A stretch of 64,000 bases of DNA from Variovorax ginsengisoli (GTDB taxonomy: Bacteria > Pseudomonadota > Gammaproteobacteria > Burkholderiales > Burkholderiaceae_C). The stretch is from assembly GCF_006438845.1 (NCBI RefSeq), contig NZ_RCZJ01000001.1:930001-994000 (forward strand), written 5' to 3'. Numbering within the stretch: the first letter of the stretch is position 1; the number at the start of each line of letters is the position of its first letter. This document shows positions 1 to 8,469 of the stretch, one piece after another. The notes under the pieces were generated by a model, which had not been told where the DNA came from, did no database searches, and saw nothing but the letters and a program-made list of their open reading frames with translations. Position numbers and translations under genes: made by a program.

Positions 1-17
1 GCGTGTCCTGTCGATGT

Positions 18-1463
18 TCAGCGGGGAACCAGAAAGATGGCTTTCTCGGAGACGCGCGCCGTGCCGTCGGCGGCCTGCACGTCGAAATGCACGGTGTGCG
101 AACCCGCCGGCGCGGTGCCGTAGGGCAGCTGCAGCCGCACCGCGACCCAGCGCGATTCCGCGGGCAGCACGTCGAGCGTCGCGCCGGCGGCCACGCTCAG
201 CCCGTCGAGGCCGCTGGCGGTGATGGCGTAGCGCTGCGGGCGCTCGGTCGCGTTCATGAGCTGCAGGCGGTAGACGTTCTCCAGCATGCCGCCGTCGACG
301 ATGCGCGAGAGCGAAGCGCGGTCGCGCACCACGTCGACCTTGAGCGGCGTGCGCACCACCAGGCTGGCCAGCAGGCCGATGCACAGCGCCGCGAGCACGG
401 CGCTGTAGACCAGCACGCGCGGTCGCAGCACGCGGCGCAGCACCTGGCGCGGCGACCAGCGGCCGGCCATGCCGTTCTGCGTGGCGTAGCGGATGAGGCC
501 CGGCGGGTAGTCCATCTTGCGCATCACGCCGTTGCAGGCGTCGACGCAGAGGCCGCAACCGATGCACTCGTACTGCAGGCCTTCGCGAATGTCGATGCCG
601 GTCGGGCACACCTGCACGCACAGGGTGCAGTCGATGCAGTCGCCGAGGGTGCTGCGATCGTGCTGCTTGCCGCGGGGGCCGCGGGGCTCGCCGCGCGCGA
701 CGTCGTAGCTGACGATCAGCGTGTCGCGGTCGAACATCGCGCCCTGGAAGCGCGCGTACGGGCACATGTACTTGCAGACCTGCTCGCGCATGAAGCCGGC
801 GTTGCCGTAAGTGGCGAAGCCGTAGAAGAAAGCCCAGAACACTTCCCACGAGCCCATGCGGGTCTGCAGGAAGGCCATGCCGAGCTCGCGGATGGGCGTG
901 AAATAGCCGACGAAGGTGAAGCCGGTCCACAGCGCGATGCCCAGCCACACCAGGTGCTTGAAGGTTTTCTTGACCGCACGCTCCAGCGACAGCGTTCCCT
1001 TGTCCAGCCGCATGCGCGCGCTGCGGGCGCCTTCGACCTTCTCCTCGACCCACATGAAGATCTCGGTGTAGACGGTCTGCGGGCAGGCGTAGCCGCACCA
1101 CAGCCGGCCCGCCACCGCGGTGAACAGGAACAGCAGCAGCGCCGACACCACCAGCAGCCCGGTGAGGTAGATCAGGTCCTGCGGATAGAGCACCAGCCCG
1201 AACAGGTAGAAGCGCCGCGCGCCGAGATCGAACAGCACCATCTGACGCTCGCCCCATGCGAGCCACGGCAGGCCGTAGAAGACGATCTGCGTGACGAACA
1301 CCATGGCCCAGCGCCAGCGCGCGAACACGCCCTGAACGCTGCGCGCATAGATCTTCTTGTGCGCTTCGTAGAGACCGACGCCCTCTTCCGCAGCTGGGGC
1401 GGTGGGCGCCGCCGGTGCGATCGGGATGACGCGTCGCGGTTCGGGTCGTGGGGAGGCGGACAT
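18..1463 (-). CDS. ccoG: Cytochrome c oxidase accessory protein CcoG (FixG/RdxA family)
   Basis: This membrane iron-sulfur protein is implicated in copper handling during cbb3 oxidase assembly. The 481-residue product has several hydrophobic segments in its N-terminal half. Two ferredoxin-type cysteine groups follow: CIDCTLCVQVCP around residue 274 and CIGCGLCVDAC around residue 300. The C-terminal part is an Ig-like periplasmic domain typical of FixG. I chose the ATG at 1463, 20 bp after the ccoP stop; an upstream in-frame start at 1526 would overlap ccoP and adds a basic tail. It is the last visible gene of the cco cluster; ccoH, often next, would lie beyond base 1. Confidence 0.95.
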   Translation of the reverse strand: MSASPRPEPRRVIPIAPAAPTAPAAEEGVGLYEAHKKIYARSVQGVFARWRWAMVFVTQIVFYGLPWLAWGERQMVLFDLGARRFYLFGLVLYPQDLIYLTGLLVVSALLLFLFTAVAGRLWCGYACPQTVYTEIFMWVEEKVEGARSARMRLDKGTLSLERAVKKTFKHLVWLGIALWTGFTFVGYFTPIRELGMAFLQTRMGSWEVFWAFFYGFATYGNAGFMREQVCKYMCPYARFQGAMFDRDTLIVSYDVARGEPRGPRGKQHDRSTLGDCIDCTLCVQVCPTGIDIREGLQYECIGCGLCVDACNGVMRKMDYPPGLIRYATQNGMAGRWSPRQVLRRVLRPRVLVYSAVLAALCIGLLASLVVRTPLKVDVVRDRASLSRIVDGGMLENVYRLQLMNATERPQRYAITASGLDGLSVAAGATLDVLPAESRWVAVRLQLPYGTAPAGSHTVHFDVQAADGTARVSEKAIFLVPR

Positions 1464-1482
1464 GCGGATGGGCAGTGTCTGT

Positions 1483-2400
1483 TCAGCGCGGCGCGGACTG
1501 CGCCTTGTTCGACAGGCCCCACACATAGGCCGACAGCACCTGGATCTGCGCCTCGGTCAGGCGGCCCTGCTGCGCCGGCATCTGGTTGGTCTTGCCGGTG
1601 TTGATGATCGAGACGATGGCGTCCTGCCCGTAGCCGTGCAGCCACACGCGGTCGGACAGGTTGGGCGCGCCGAGCATCGGGTTGCCGCCGCCGGTCATCC
1701 CATGGCACGCCGCACAGGCGGTGAACTTGCTCTTGCCGAGGCCGGCGCGCACCGAGTCGTGCGGGCTGCCTGACAGGCTCAGCACGTAGTTGGCGACGTT
1801 TTTCACGTCCTCCGGCGAGCCCACCGCCGCGGCCATCGGCGGCATGACGCCGGTGCGGCCGAGCGTGATGGTTTCCTGGATCTTGGCGGGCTCGCCGCCA
1901 TGCAGCCAGTCGGCGTCGGTCAGGTTCGGAAAGCCCTTGCTGCCGCGCGCGTCGGAGCCGTGGCATTGCGCGCAGTTGTTCAGAAAGAGCCGCTCGCCGA
2001 TGGCCATGGCCTGCGGGTCGCCCGCCATCTGCTCGGCCGGCATCGCCGTGTACTTGGCGTACACCGGCGCGAGTTCGGCTTCGGCCTTGGCCATGTCCTT
2101 GCGGTATTCGCCGGCCGTGCTCCAACCCAGTTGACCTTGCATGCTGCCCAGCCCCGGGTACGCCACCAGGTAGCCCAGCGCGAAGACGATGGTCAGCACG
2201 AACAGCCCGACCCACCAGCGCGGCAATGGGTTGTTCATCTCACGCAGGTCTTCGTCCCAGACGTGGCCGGTGGTGTTGTCGCCGCCGATGGGCGCGCGCG
2301 CACGGTTGGTGATCCACAGCAACAGCGCGCAGGCCGCGATGCTGGCCAGCGAGATGAAAGTGACGTAGTGCGACCAGAAGCCGCTGATGAAATCGCTCAT
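1483..2400 (-). CDS. ccoP: cbb3-type cytochrome c oxidase diheme subunit III CcoP
   Basis: CcoP is the diheme c-type subunit that passes electrons into the cbb3 oxygen reductase. The 305-residue protein has two membrane segments (about residues 8-28 and 60-80) followed by two periplasmic cytochrome c domains. Their heme sites are CAQCH near residue 141 and CAACH near residue 228. Two N-terminal helices are typical of the longer CcoP form. It starts 10 bp downstream of the ccoQ stop, consistent with one ccoNOQP transcript. Length and motifs match the family, so the call is firm. Confidence 0.97.
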   Translation of the reverse strand: MSDFISGFWSHYVTFISLASIAACALLLWITNRARAPIGGDNTTGHVWDEDLREMNNPLPRWWVGLFVLTIVFALGYLVAYPGLGSMQGQLGWSTAGEYRKDMAKAEAELAPVYAKYTAMPAEQMAGDPQAMAIGERLFLNNCAQCHGSDARGSKGFPNLTDADWLHGGEPAKIQETITLGRTGVMPPMAAAVGSPEDVKNVANYVLSLSGSPHDSVRAGLGKSKFTACAACHGMTGGGNPMLGAPNLSDRVWLHGYGQDAIVSIINTGKTNQMPAQQGRLTEAQIQVLSAYVWGLSNKAQSAPR

Positions 2401-2410
2401 GGTGTGGCCT

Positions 2411-2548
2411 TCATTCCTGTTCGAAGGGCAACTGCGCGGCTTCGTCGAAGCCCGCGGTGTTGTGGCGGGCGAAGGCCCAGACCAGGATGCCGATGAAAGT
2501 GACGAAGGAGGCCAGCGTGGCCGCGATGCGCAGGGTGGTGATGTCCAT
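2411..2548 (-). CDS. ccoQ: cbb3-type oxidase small subunit CcoQ
   Basis: CcoQ is a small single-helix subunit that stabilises the cbb3 complex. The 45-residue product begins MDITTLRIAATLASF, has one membrane helix over residues 8-27 and ends in an acidic tail. It sits between ccoO and ccoP, as in other ccoNOQP operons, with a purine-rich ribosome-binding stretch (AAGAGAG) before the ATG at 2548. The frame stays open further upstream, but that part is antisense-like overlap with ccoO and not part of the gene. Position, length and topology make the call safe despite low sequence conservation. Confidence 0.92.
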   Translation of the reverse strand: MDITTLRIAATLASFVTFIGILVWAFARHNTAGFDEAAQLPFEQE

Positions 2549-2565
2549 GGGGGGCTCTCTTGGCG

Positions 2566-3192
2566 TTACTTGAGTGCCAGGCCGAGCGACTGCAGGTACG
2601 CCACGATGGCGTCCATCTCGGTCTTGCCGGCTACCGCGTCCTTGGCGCCGGCGATCTGCTCGTCGGTGTAGGGCACGCCCACGCGCCGCAGCGCCGTCAT
2701 GTGGGTGCCGATGCTGGCCGCGTCTGCCGGCGAGGTTTCGAGCCAGGTGTAGGCCGGCATGTTCGACTCGGGCACCAGGTCGCGCGGGTTGTTCAGGTGG
2801 ATGCGGTGCCACTCGTCGCTGTACTTGCCGCCCACGCGGTGCAGGTCGGGGCCGGTGCGCTTGCTGCCCCACTGGAACGGGTGGTCGTAGACGAACTCGC
2901 CCGCCACCGAATAATGGCCGTAGCGCAGCGTTTCGGCGCGGAACGGCCGAATCATTTGCGAGTGGCAGTTGTAGCAACCCTCGCGCGTATAGATGTCGCG
3001 GCCGACCAGTTGCAGCGCCTCGAGCGGCTTCACGCCGGTCACGGCCTCGGTGGTCGACTTCTGGAAGAACAGCGGCACGATCTCCACCAGGCCGCCGACG
3101 GCAATCACCAGCAGGATCAGCACGATCATCAGGAAGTTGTTGGTCTCGATCTTCTCGTGCGAGAAGCCGGTCTTGGGTGCGTTCGAACTCAT
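2566..3192 (-). CDS. ccoO: cbb3-type cytochrome c oxidase monoheme subunit II CcoO
   Basis: CcoO is the membrane-anchored monoheme cytochrome c subunit of the cbb3 oxidase. The 208-residue protein has an N-terminal helix at about residues 20-42 and a single heme c site, CYNCH, at residues 73-77, followed by SQMIRPF. That motif plus the downstream Met-rich [11 protein letters not shown] stretch is characteristic of CcoO/FixO. It lies 13 bp after ccoN and 17 bp before ccoQ, so it is co-transcribed with both. Confidence 0.97.
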   Translation of the reverse strand: MSSNAPKTGFSHEKIETNNFLMIVLILLVIAVGGLVEIVPLFFQKSTTEAVTGVKPLEALQLVGRDIYTREGCYNCHSQMIRPFRAETLRYGHYSVAGEFVYDHPFQWGSKRTGPDLHRVGGKYSDEWHRIHLNNPRDLVPESNMPAYTWLETSPADAASIGTHMTALRRVGVPYTDEQIAGAKDAVAGKTEMDAIVAYLQSLGLALK

Positions 3193-3205
3193 GGTGTTTC
3201 CGATC

Positions 3206-4639
3206 TCAGGCGTGGACCAGCGTGGGAATGCGGGCGGGCACCGAGCGGCCCGAGACCACCGTCATCCAGACATTCCAGGCCATGACCAGCATGCCGCCCA
3301 GGTACAGCAGGCCGCCGAGCAGGCGCACCACGTAGTACGGGTAGGTGGCCTTCACGCTTTCGACGAAGGTGTAGGTGAGCGTGCCGTCGGCGTTGATGGC
3401 GCGCCACATCAGGCCCTGCATCACGCCGGCGATCCACATCGCGGCGATGTACAGCACGACGCCCACGGTCGACATCCAGAAATGCACCTCGATCGCCTTC
3501 ACGCTGTGCATCTCGGTGCGGCCCCACAGGCGCGGGATCAGGTAGTAGAGCGAGCCCATCGTGATGAAGCCGACCCAGCCGAGCGCGCCGGCGTGCACGT
3601 GGCCGATGGTCCAGTCGGTGTAGTGGCTCAGCGCATTGACCGTCTTGATGGACATCATCGGCCCCTCGAAGGTCGCCATGCCGTAGAAGGACAGCGCGAC
3701 GATCAGGAAGCGCAGGATGGGGTCGGTGCGCAGCTTGTGCCAGGCGCCCGAGAGCGTCATCACGCCGTTGATCATCCCGCCCCAGCTGGGCGCCAGCAGG
3801 ATCAGCGAAAACACCATGCCGATGGACTGCGTCCAGTCGGGCAGCGCGGTGTAGTGCAGGTGGTGCGGGCCGGCCCACATGTAGGTGAAGATCAGCGCCC
3901 AGAAGTGGACGATGGAAAGCCGGTACGAATACACCGGCCGGCCGGCCTGCTTGGGGATGTAGTAGTACATCATCCCGAGGAAGCCGGCGGTGAGGAAGAA
4001 GCCCACCGCGTTATGGCCGTACCACCACTGCACCATCGCGTCCTGCACGCCCGCGTAGGCCGAATAGCTTTTCATCCAGCCGGCCGGGATGGCAGCGCTG
4101 TTGACGATGTGCAGCAAGGCCACCGCGATGATGAAGGCGCCGTAGAACCAGTTGGCCACGTAGATGTGGCGCACCTTGCGCATCGCGATGGTGCCGAAGA
4201 ACACGATCGCGTAGGCCACCCACACCGCCGTGATCAGGATGTCGATCGGCCATTCGAGTTCGGCGTATTCCTTGCCGCTGGTGTAGCCCATCGGCAGACT
4301 GATGGCCGCGGCCACGATGACGATCTGCCAGCCCCAGAACACGAACGATGCCAGCCCCGGCGCGAACAGCCTCACCTGGCAGGTGCGTTGCACCACATGG
4401 AAGCTGGTGGCCATCAAGGCGCAGCCGCCGAAGGCGAAGATGACCGCGTTGGTGTGCAGCGGCCGCAGCCGTCCATAGCTGAGCCACGAGATGCCGAGGT
4501 TGAGTTCCGGCCAGGCCAGCTGCGACGCGATGACCACGCCGACCAGCATGCCGACCACGCCCCAGACCACGGACATCAGGGCGAACTGTCGGACGGCGGT
4601 GTCGCTGTACGCCGCCGCGGGAGGGTTGGGAACTTGCAT
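3206..4639 (-). CDS. ccoN: cbb3-type cytochrome c oxidase catalytic subunit I CcoN
   Basis: CcoN is the heme-copper catalytic subunit that reduces oxygen at very low concentration and pumps protons. The 477-residue product is an all-helical membrane protein. Family landmarks are the [16 protein letters not shown] stretch with the metal-ligand histidine, the [16 protein letters not shown] histidine pair of the copper/heme site, and a [14 protein letters not shown] low-spin heme region. It begins with ATG at 4639, 57 bp downstream of a perfect FNR/Anr box, so expression should rise under low oxygen. It opens the ccoNOQP-ccoG run. Confidence 0.98.
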   Translation of the reverse strand: MQVPNPPAAAYSDTAVRQFALMSVVWGVVGMLVGVVIASQLAWPELNLGISWLSYGRLRPLHTNAVIFAFGGCALMATSFHVVQRTCQVRLFAPGLASFVFWGWQIVIVAAAISLPMGYTSGKEYAELEWPIDILITAVWVAYAIVFFGTIAMRKVRHIYVANWFYGAFIIAVALLHIVNSAAIPAGWMKSYSAYAGVQDAMVQWWYGHNAVGFFLTAGFLGMMYYYIPKQAGRPVYSYRLSIVHFWALIFTYMWAGPHHLHYTALPDWTQSIGMVFSLILLAPSWGGMINGVMTLSGAWHKLRTDPILRFLIVALSFYGMATFEGPMMSIKTVNALSHYTDWTIGHVHAGALGWVGFITMGSLYYLIPRLWGRTEMHSVKAIEVHFWMSTVGVVLYIAAMWIAGVMQGLMWRAINADGTLTYTFVESVKATYPYYVVRLLGGLLYLGGMLVMAWNVWMTVVSGRSVPARIPTLVHA

Positions 4640-4695
4640 CGTCGGGCCTTTTCTATGGAACCCGGTCAGTGTCTCGGCGCGACACCCGCTGCAGC

Positions 4696-4709
4696 TTGAT
4701 GCAGATCAA
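4696..4709 (-). promoter_or_regulatory. FNR/Anr box upstream of ccoN
   Basis: TTGATGCAGATCAA is a perfect match to the FNR/Anr/FixK consensus TTGAT-N4-ATCAA. It lies 57 bp upstream of the ccoN start. It also overlaps the final codons of ccoS, whose TGA is inside the right half. Activation of ccoNOQP under oxygen limitation is inferred from the motif and from what is known of this operon in other proteobacteria. Confidence 0.88.
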
Positions 4710-4843
4710 TCGTCGTGAAGAATGCGCTCGCCTTCGCGCTGCACGTCGTCGAACTGGCCACGGTCCACCGCCCACCAGAGGCCGCCGAGGATCAGCAGCA
4801 CGAGCACGACCGAGAACGGGATGAGCAGGAACAGGATGTCCAT
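4706..4843 (-). CDS. ccoS: cbb3 oxidase maturation protein CcoS
   Basis: CcoS is a short membrane protein needed for insertion of heme b and copper into CcoN. The 45-residue product begins MDILFLLIPFSVVLVLL. It has one long N-terminal helix, the GLWWAVDRGQFDDVQREGERIL motif spread over residues 21-42 that marks the family, and ends LHDD. Its ATG shares one base with the ccoI stop (TGATG), so translation is probably coupled to ccoI. Its 3' end overlaps the ccoN FNR box. Confidence 0.95.
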   Translation of the reverse strand: MDILFLLIPFSVVLVLLILGGLWWAVDRGQFDDVQREGERILHDD

Positions 4844-7164
4844 CAGGCGGCAGCCTTGATGACCGGCGGGCGCGCCAGCCGCGCGGCGTTGAGCACCACC
4901 ACCAGCGAGCTGCCCGCCATGCCCAGCCCGGCGAGCCATGCCGGCAGCCAGCCGGCCAGCGCCAGCGGCACGCACAGCGCGTTGTAGCCAGCGGCCCACC
5001 ACAGGTTCTCGCGAACGATCGCGAGCGTTCGGCGCGCTTGCGCGATGGCGTCGGGAATCGCGCCGAGCCTGCCGCCGAGCACGATGAAGTCGGCGCGCGC
5101 CTGCGCCAGCGGCACGGCCTGGCCGAAGGCGAACGACGCGTGCGCGCAGGCCAGCACCGGCCCGTCGTTGAGCCCGTCGCCGACCATCGCCACACGCCGC
5201 CCCGCGGTCTGCAGATGCTGGAGTGCATGAAGCTTGGCCTCGGGCGTGCAGTCGCCGCGCGCGTGCGTGATGCCCGCGCGCCCCGCCACCTCGCTCGCCG
5301 CGGCGCCACGGTCACCGGAGAGCAAACGCACGTCGATGCCCTGCCCCACCAGCGCGGCCACGGCCGCGGCGGCGTCTTCGCGCAGGTCCTCGGCCAGCAC
5401 GAAGCTCGCGACCCAGCCGTGCGCGTCGCAAAGATGCACCTGCGCCGTATCGACGTCGAGCGACGGCACGCCGCAGAACGCCGCCGAGCCCAGGCGCAGA
5501 CGGCGCGGTGCGGTGTCGGCCGACGATCGCCGCACGGTGCCTTCGAGGCCCTGCCCGGCGTGCTCGACGACCCCGGTCGTGGTCCATGGCGGCGGCAGCC
5601 GGTGCGGGTCGGCCCAGGCCTGCACCAACGCGCGTGCCGCGGGGTGCAGCGATTGCAGGCCCAGCGCCGCAGCCAGCTCCACGGCCTCGCCCGGCAGCGT
5701 GCCGCGGCGGCTGTAGACGCGGTCGAGCCGCGGCGTGTCGCGCGTGAGCGTGCCCGTCTTGTCGAACACCACGGTGTCGACCGCGGCGAGCGCCTCCAGC
5801 GCCTGCAGGTCGCGCACCATCACACCGCCACGCGCCAGCGCACCGGCGCTGGCCAGCATGGCCGCGGGCGTGGCGAGCGAGAGCGCGCACGGGCAGGTGA
5901 CGATCAGCACCGCCACCGCGACCATCAACGCCTGGCCAGGGCCGGCCTGCCACCAGAGCGCCGCGGCCAGCGCCGCCGCCGCCAGCACGCCAACGAGAAA
6001 CGGCCGCGCCACCCGGTCGGCCAGTTGCGCGAGCCGCGGCTTGCCCAGCGACGCGCTCTCCATCAGCGCGACGATCTGTGCGAAGCGTGTGTCGGCGCCC
6101 ACCGATTCGATGCGCACCTGCACCGTCGCCGCAATGTTGTGGCTGCCGGCCAGCACGCGCGCGCCGCAGGGCCGGGGCACCGGGCGCGACTCGCCGGTGA
6201 GCAGTGCCTCGTCGGCGGCGGTGTCGCCGAGCGTCACCACGCCATCGGCCGGAAAAGCCTCGCCCGGCAGCACGCGCACCACGTCGCCCGTGGCAAGCCG
6301 ACGCACCGCCACGCGTTCGAAGCGGCCGCCCACGCCCAGGCGTTCGACGCTGTCGGGCAGCCGGTTCATCAACGCCTCCAGCGCGCCGGCCGTGCGGTCG
6401 CGCAATCGCATTTCGAGCCAGCGTCCGGTGAGCAGGAAGAACACGAACATCGTGAGCGAATCGAAGTACACCTCGCGGCCCAGCGGGCCGGCCGGGTCGA
6501 AGGTGCCGGCGGTGCTCACCGCGAAGGTGATCGCCATGCCGAGCGCCACCGGCAGGTCCATGCCGACGCGCCGCTGCCGCAGGTCGCGCGCGGCACTGCG
6601 GAAGAACGGTCCGCAGGAGAACAGCAACACCGGCAGCGTGAGTACCCAGGAAGCCCACCGCAGCAGTTGCGCTGCGTCGGGGGACATGTCGCCGGGCTGC
6701 GCGATGTACGCGGGGTAGGCGTACATCATCACTTGCATCATGCAGAAACCGGCCACCAGCCAGCGCCACAGCGCGACGCGCCCTTCGCGCGTGCGCCGCG
6801 CCCGCGCCTGCAGGTCGCCGGCCGGTACCAGCGGATAGCCCGCGGACGCCGATGCGGCGAACCAGCGCGCCGGCCGCACCGCCGCCGCCGACCACACCAC
6901 GCGGGCGCGTCGGCTCGCGGCGTTGACGTCGGCGCGCAGCACGCCCGGCACCTGCCGCAGCGCCGCCTCGACCGTGAACGCGCAGGCGGCGCAGTGCATA
7001 CCCTCCACGACGACCTGCGATTCCCAGCGGCCGGTGGCGGCGTCGGCGTCGAGCGCGTGGCCGAACGCGGACCACTCGGACGGGTCGTCGAGCACGGCCC
7101 AGGCCGCATGGGACGCGTCAAGCGTCACGGCCGTGGGCGGCGTGATCGAGAAGGCTGCGTGCAT
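4843..7164 (-). CDS. ccoI: Copper-transporting P1B-type ATPase CcoI/FixI for cbb3 assembly
   Basis: This pump exports copper to the periplasmic side for the CcoN active site. The 773-residue protein has an N-terminal metal-binding domain with CAAC at residues 58-61. The membrane copper motif CPC is near residue 424, the TGES actuator motif is present, the DKTGT phosphorylation site is near residue 467, and GDGLND lies in the C-terminal part. The N-terminal extension before the metal-binding domain is typical of FixI/CcoI. It heads the locus, coupled to ccoS, with an FNR-like box 35 bp upstream of its ATG. Confidence 0.95.
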   Translation of the reverse strand: MHAAFSITPPTAVTLDASHAAWAVLDDPSEWSAFGHALDADAATGRWESQVVVEGMHCAACAFTVEAALRQVPGVLRADVNAASRRARVVWSAAAVRPARWFAASASAGYPLVPAGDLQARARRTREGRVALWRWLVAGFCMMQVMMYAYPAYIAQPGDMSPDAAQLLRWASWVLTLPVLLFSCGPFFRSAARDLRQRRVGMDLPVALGMAITFAVSTAGTFDPAGPLGREVYFDSLTMFVFFLLTGRWLEMRLRDRTAGALEALMNRLPDSVERLGVGGRFERVAVRRLATGDVVRVLPGEAFPADGVVTLGDTAADEALLTGESRPVPRPCGARVLAGSHNIAATVQVRIESVGADTRFAQIVALMESASLGKPRLAQLADRVARPFLVGVLAAAALAAALWWQAGPGQALMVAVAVLIVTCPCALSLATPAAMLASAGALARGGVMVRDLQALEALAAVDTVVFDKTGTLTRDTPRLDRVYSRRGTLPGEAVELAAALGLQSLHPAARALVQAWADPHRLPPPWTTTGVVEHAGQGLEGTVRRSSADTAPRRLRLGSAAFCGVPSLDVDTAQVHLCDAHGWVASFVLAEDLREDAAAAVAALVGQGIDVRLLSGDRGAAASEVAGRAGITHARGDCTPEAKLHALQHLQTAGRRVAMVGDGLNDGPVLACAHASFAFGQAVPLAQARADFIVLGGRLGAIPDAIAQARRTLAIVRENLWWAAGYNALCVPLALAGWLPAWLAGLGMAGSSLVVVLNAARLARPPVIKAAA

Positions 7165-7198
7165 GCGGCAAGGCTAGCGGCGGACTTCGAACACCGGC

Positions 7199-7212
7199 TT
7201 GATCTGCGTCAA
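7199..7212 (-). promoter_or_regulatory. FNR/Anr-like box between ccoI and the usp gene
   Basis: TTGATCTGCGTCAA differs at one position from the FNR/Anr consensus TTGAT-N4-ATCAA. It lies 35 bp upstream of the ccoI start on the minus strand. It is 187 bp upstream of the divergent usp gene, which it might also serve, since usp genes are often in Anr regulons; that second role is speculation. Confidence 0.75.
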
Positions 7213-7399
7213 GGCACGACCCGGGCCGCAGCCTAGGCTCGAGACCGTGGCTGCACAGACCCGCTCGATGCACGCGGTGCGACATCAAAACCGTAGCGCT
7301 GTCGGGGGCTTGCTCGGCCATGGCGCGGCACGCTGTGGTCACATGGCAACCGTGCCGCATCGAGCCGCACCCTCTTCAGTCACAACGAAAGGACCCTCC

Positions 7400-7825
7400 A
7401 TGAAAATCCTCGTCGCCGTCGACGGCAGCCCCTACACCCAGAAGGCCCTCGCCTACTTGAGCGCCAACCGCACGATGTTCAGCCAGGGCTCCGACCTCGT
7501 GCTGGTGAACGTGTCGACCGGCCTGCCCAACAACGTCACGCGCCACGTCACGAAAGACGTGGTCGATGCCCACTACGCCGAAGAGGCCGGCAAGGTGCTC
7601 GACCCGGTGAAGGCCTACCTCGACGAGCAGGGCGTGTCCGGCTACAGCGTGCAGGTGCGCCACGGCCACACGGCCGAACAGATCGTCGAGGCCGCCAAGG
7701 AAGCCGGCGCCGGCCTGATCGTCATGGGCACCCACGGCCACGGAATGTTCGGCCGCGCGCTGATGGGCTCCGTCGCGACCAAGGTGATCGCCGAGAGCCC
7801 GGTGTCGGTGCTGCTGGTGAAGTAG
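7400..7825 (+). CDS. Universal stress protein, UspA family
   Basis: The product is a 141-residue single-domain Usp protein, a cytoplasmic nucleotide-binding stress factor. It starts MKILVAVDGSPYTQKAL, the usual first strand with the ATP-contacting Asp. It carries the ATP-binding loop GTHGHGMFGRALMGSVA at about residues 112-128, the G-2x-G-9x-G-(S/T) signature. The ATG at 7400 follows GAAAGGA. The gene is divergent from ccoI and ends before a strong terminator. Link to low-oxygen physiology is inferred from its neighbour and the shared intergenic FNR-like box. Confidence 0.93.
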   Translation: MKILVAVDGSPYTQKALAYLSANRTMFSQGSDLVLVNVSTGLPNNVTRHVTKDVVDAHYAEEAGKVLDPVKAYLDEQGVSGYSVQVRHGHTAEQIVEAAKEAGAGLIVMGTHGHGMFGRALMGSVATKVIAESPVSVLLVK

Positions 7826-7849
7826 CAGGTCCGGAACGCTTGCCCAACA

Positions 7850-7883
7850 AAGACCCGCCCGCGCCCGCCGGCGGGTCTTTCTC
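7850..7883 (+). terminator. Rho-independent terminator after the usp gene
   Basis: AAGACCCGCC (7850-7859) pairs exactly with GGCGGGTCTT (7870-7879), a 10-bp stem with a 10-base loop. A short T-rich run (TTTCTCTT) follows. It lies 24 bp downstream of the usp stop codon. Confidence 0.85.
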
Positions 7884-7917
7884 TTGGCGCGGGCGCTACC
7901 GGCCAAGAAGTCGACGC

Positions 7918-8040
7918 ATCACGTGTGAAGGAACCGCCGCGAGCGCCGCGAGCTTGCGTCGAGGACCGGAGCCGCAGTCCCGTGCGATGAGGACCGCAGA
8001 TGCGAGATCGGGGTGCGCAGCAGGTTCATTCACACGTGAT
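7918..8040. repeat. 123-bp element bounded by 12-bp perfect inverted repeats
   Basis: ATCACGTGTGAA at 7918-7929 is the exact inverse of TTCACACGTGAT at 8029-8040. Pairing continues inward with GGAACC against GGTTCA (5 of 6). Inside are two related direct copies of GAGGACCG, at 7961 and 7989, 28 bp apart. The right end overlaps the stop codon of the YnfA-like gene by one base. It could be a non-autonomous mobile repeat, a large RNA hairpin or a dispersed intergenic repeat; no target duplication and no second copy in this window were seen. Confidence 0.6.
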
Positions 8041-8357
8041 CAGCGCGGCTGGAACATGATGAGCCCCATGCCGGCCAGCGCCACGGCGACGCCTGCCGCA
8101 TCCCATGGCGTCGGACGCACCCCGTCGACCGCCCACAACCAGACGATCGCGACGCCGATGTAAACGCCACCGTAAGCGGCATACACGCGCCCGGACGCCG
8201 TCGCATGCAGGGTCAGAAGCCACGCGAACAGCGCCAGGCTCAACGCTGCCGGCACCAGGAGCCACGCCGACCTGCCTTGCTTGAGCCAGAGCCAGGGCAA
8301 ATAGCAGCCGACGATCTCGGCAAGGGCCGTGACGACGAACAATGCAAGGGTTTTCAT
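8040..8357 (-). CDS. YnfA/UPF0060 family four-helix membrane protein
   Basis: The 105-residue product has four hydrophobic helices and matches the YnfA family, a branch of the small multidrug resistance fold of uncertain substrate. Landmarks are the N-terminal [16 protein letters not shown] with its conserved Glu, then [24 protein letters not shown] and a final helix ending IMFQPR. Size and topology fit the family. It stands alone between the inverted-repeat element and the Bug/two-component genes. Transport activity is not established for most members. Confidence 0.9.
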   Translation of the reverse strand: MKTLALFVVTALAEIVGCYLPWLWLKQGRSAWLLVPAALSLALFAWLLTLHATASGRVYAAYGGVYIGVAIVWLWAVDGVRPTPWDAAGVAVALAGMGLIMFQPR

Positions 8358-8469
8358 GCGCGCATTGTGCTGGCGGCGGACGCGCCGTCGTTGTTCATCG
8401 CCCCCGAGTCACTTTCGGCCTGGTTCGGACCGGTCCTGAGCACCGGCCAGCGTGGCAGAACAGCGCACG

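Noticed and set aside
3..1604. Long plus-strand open frame over ccoG and the end of ccoP
   Set aside because: Low-complexity translation, opposite strand of two well-supported cco genes.
8430..8446. A CCGGT/ACCGG hairpin after the Bug gene
   Set aside because: Short 5-bp arms without T-run, likely chance in GC-rich sequence.
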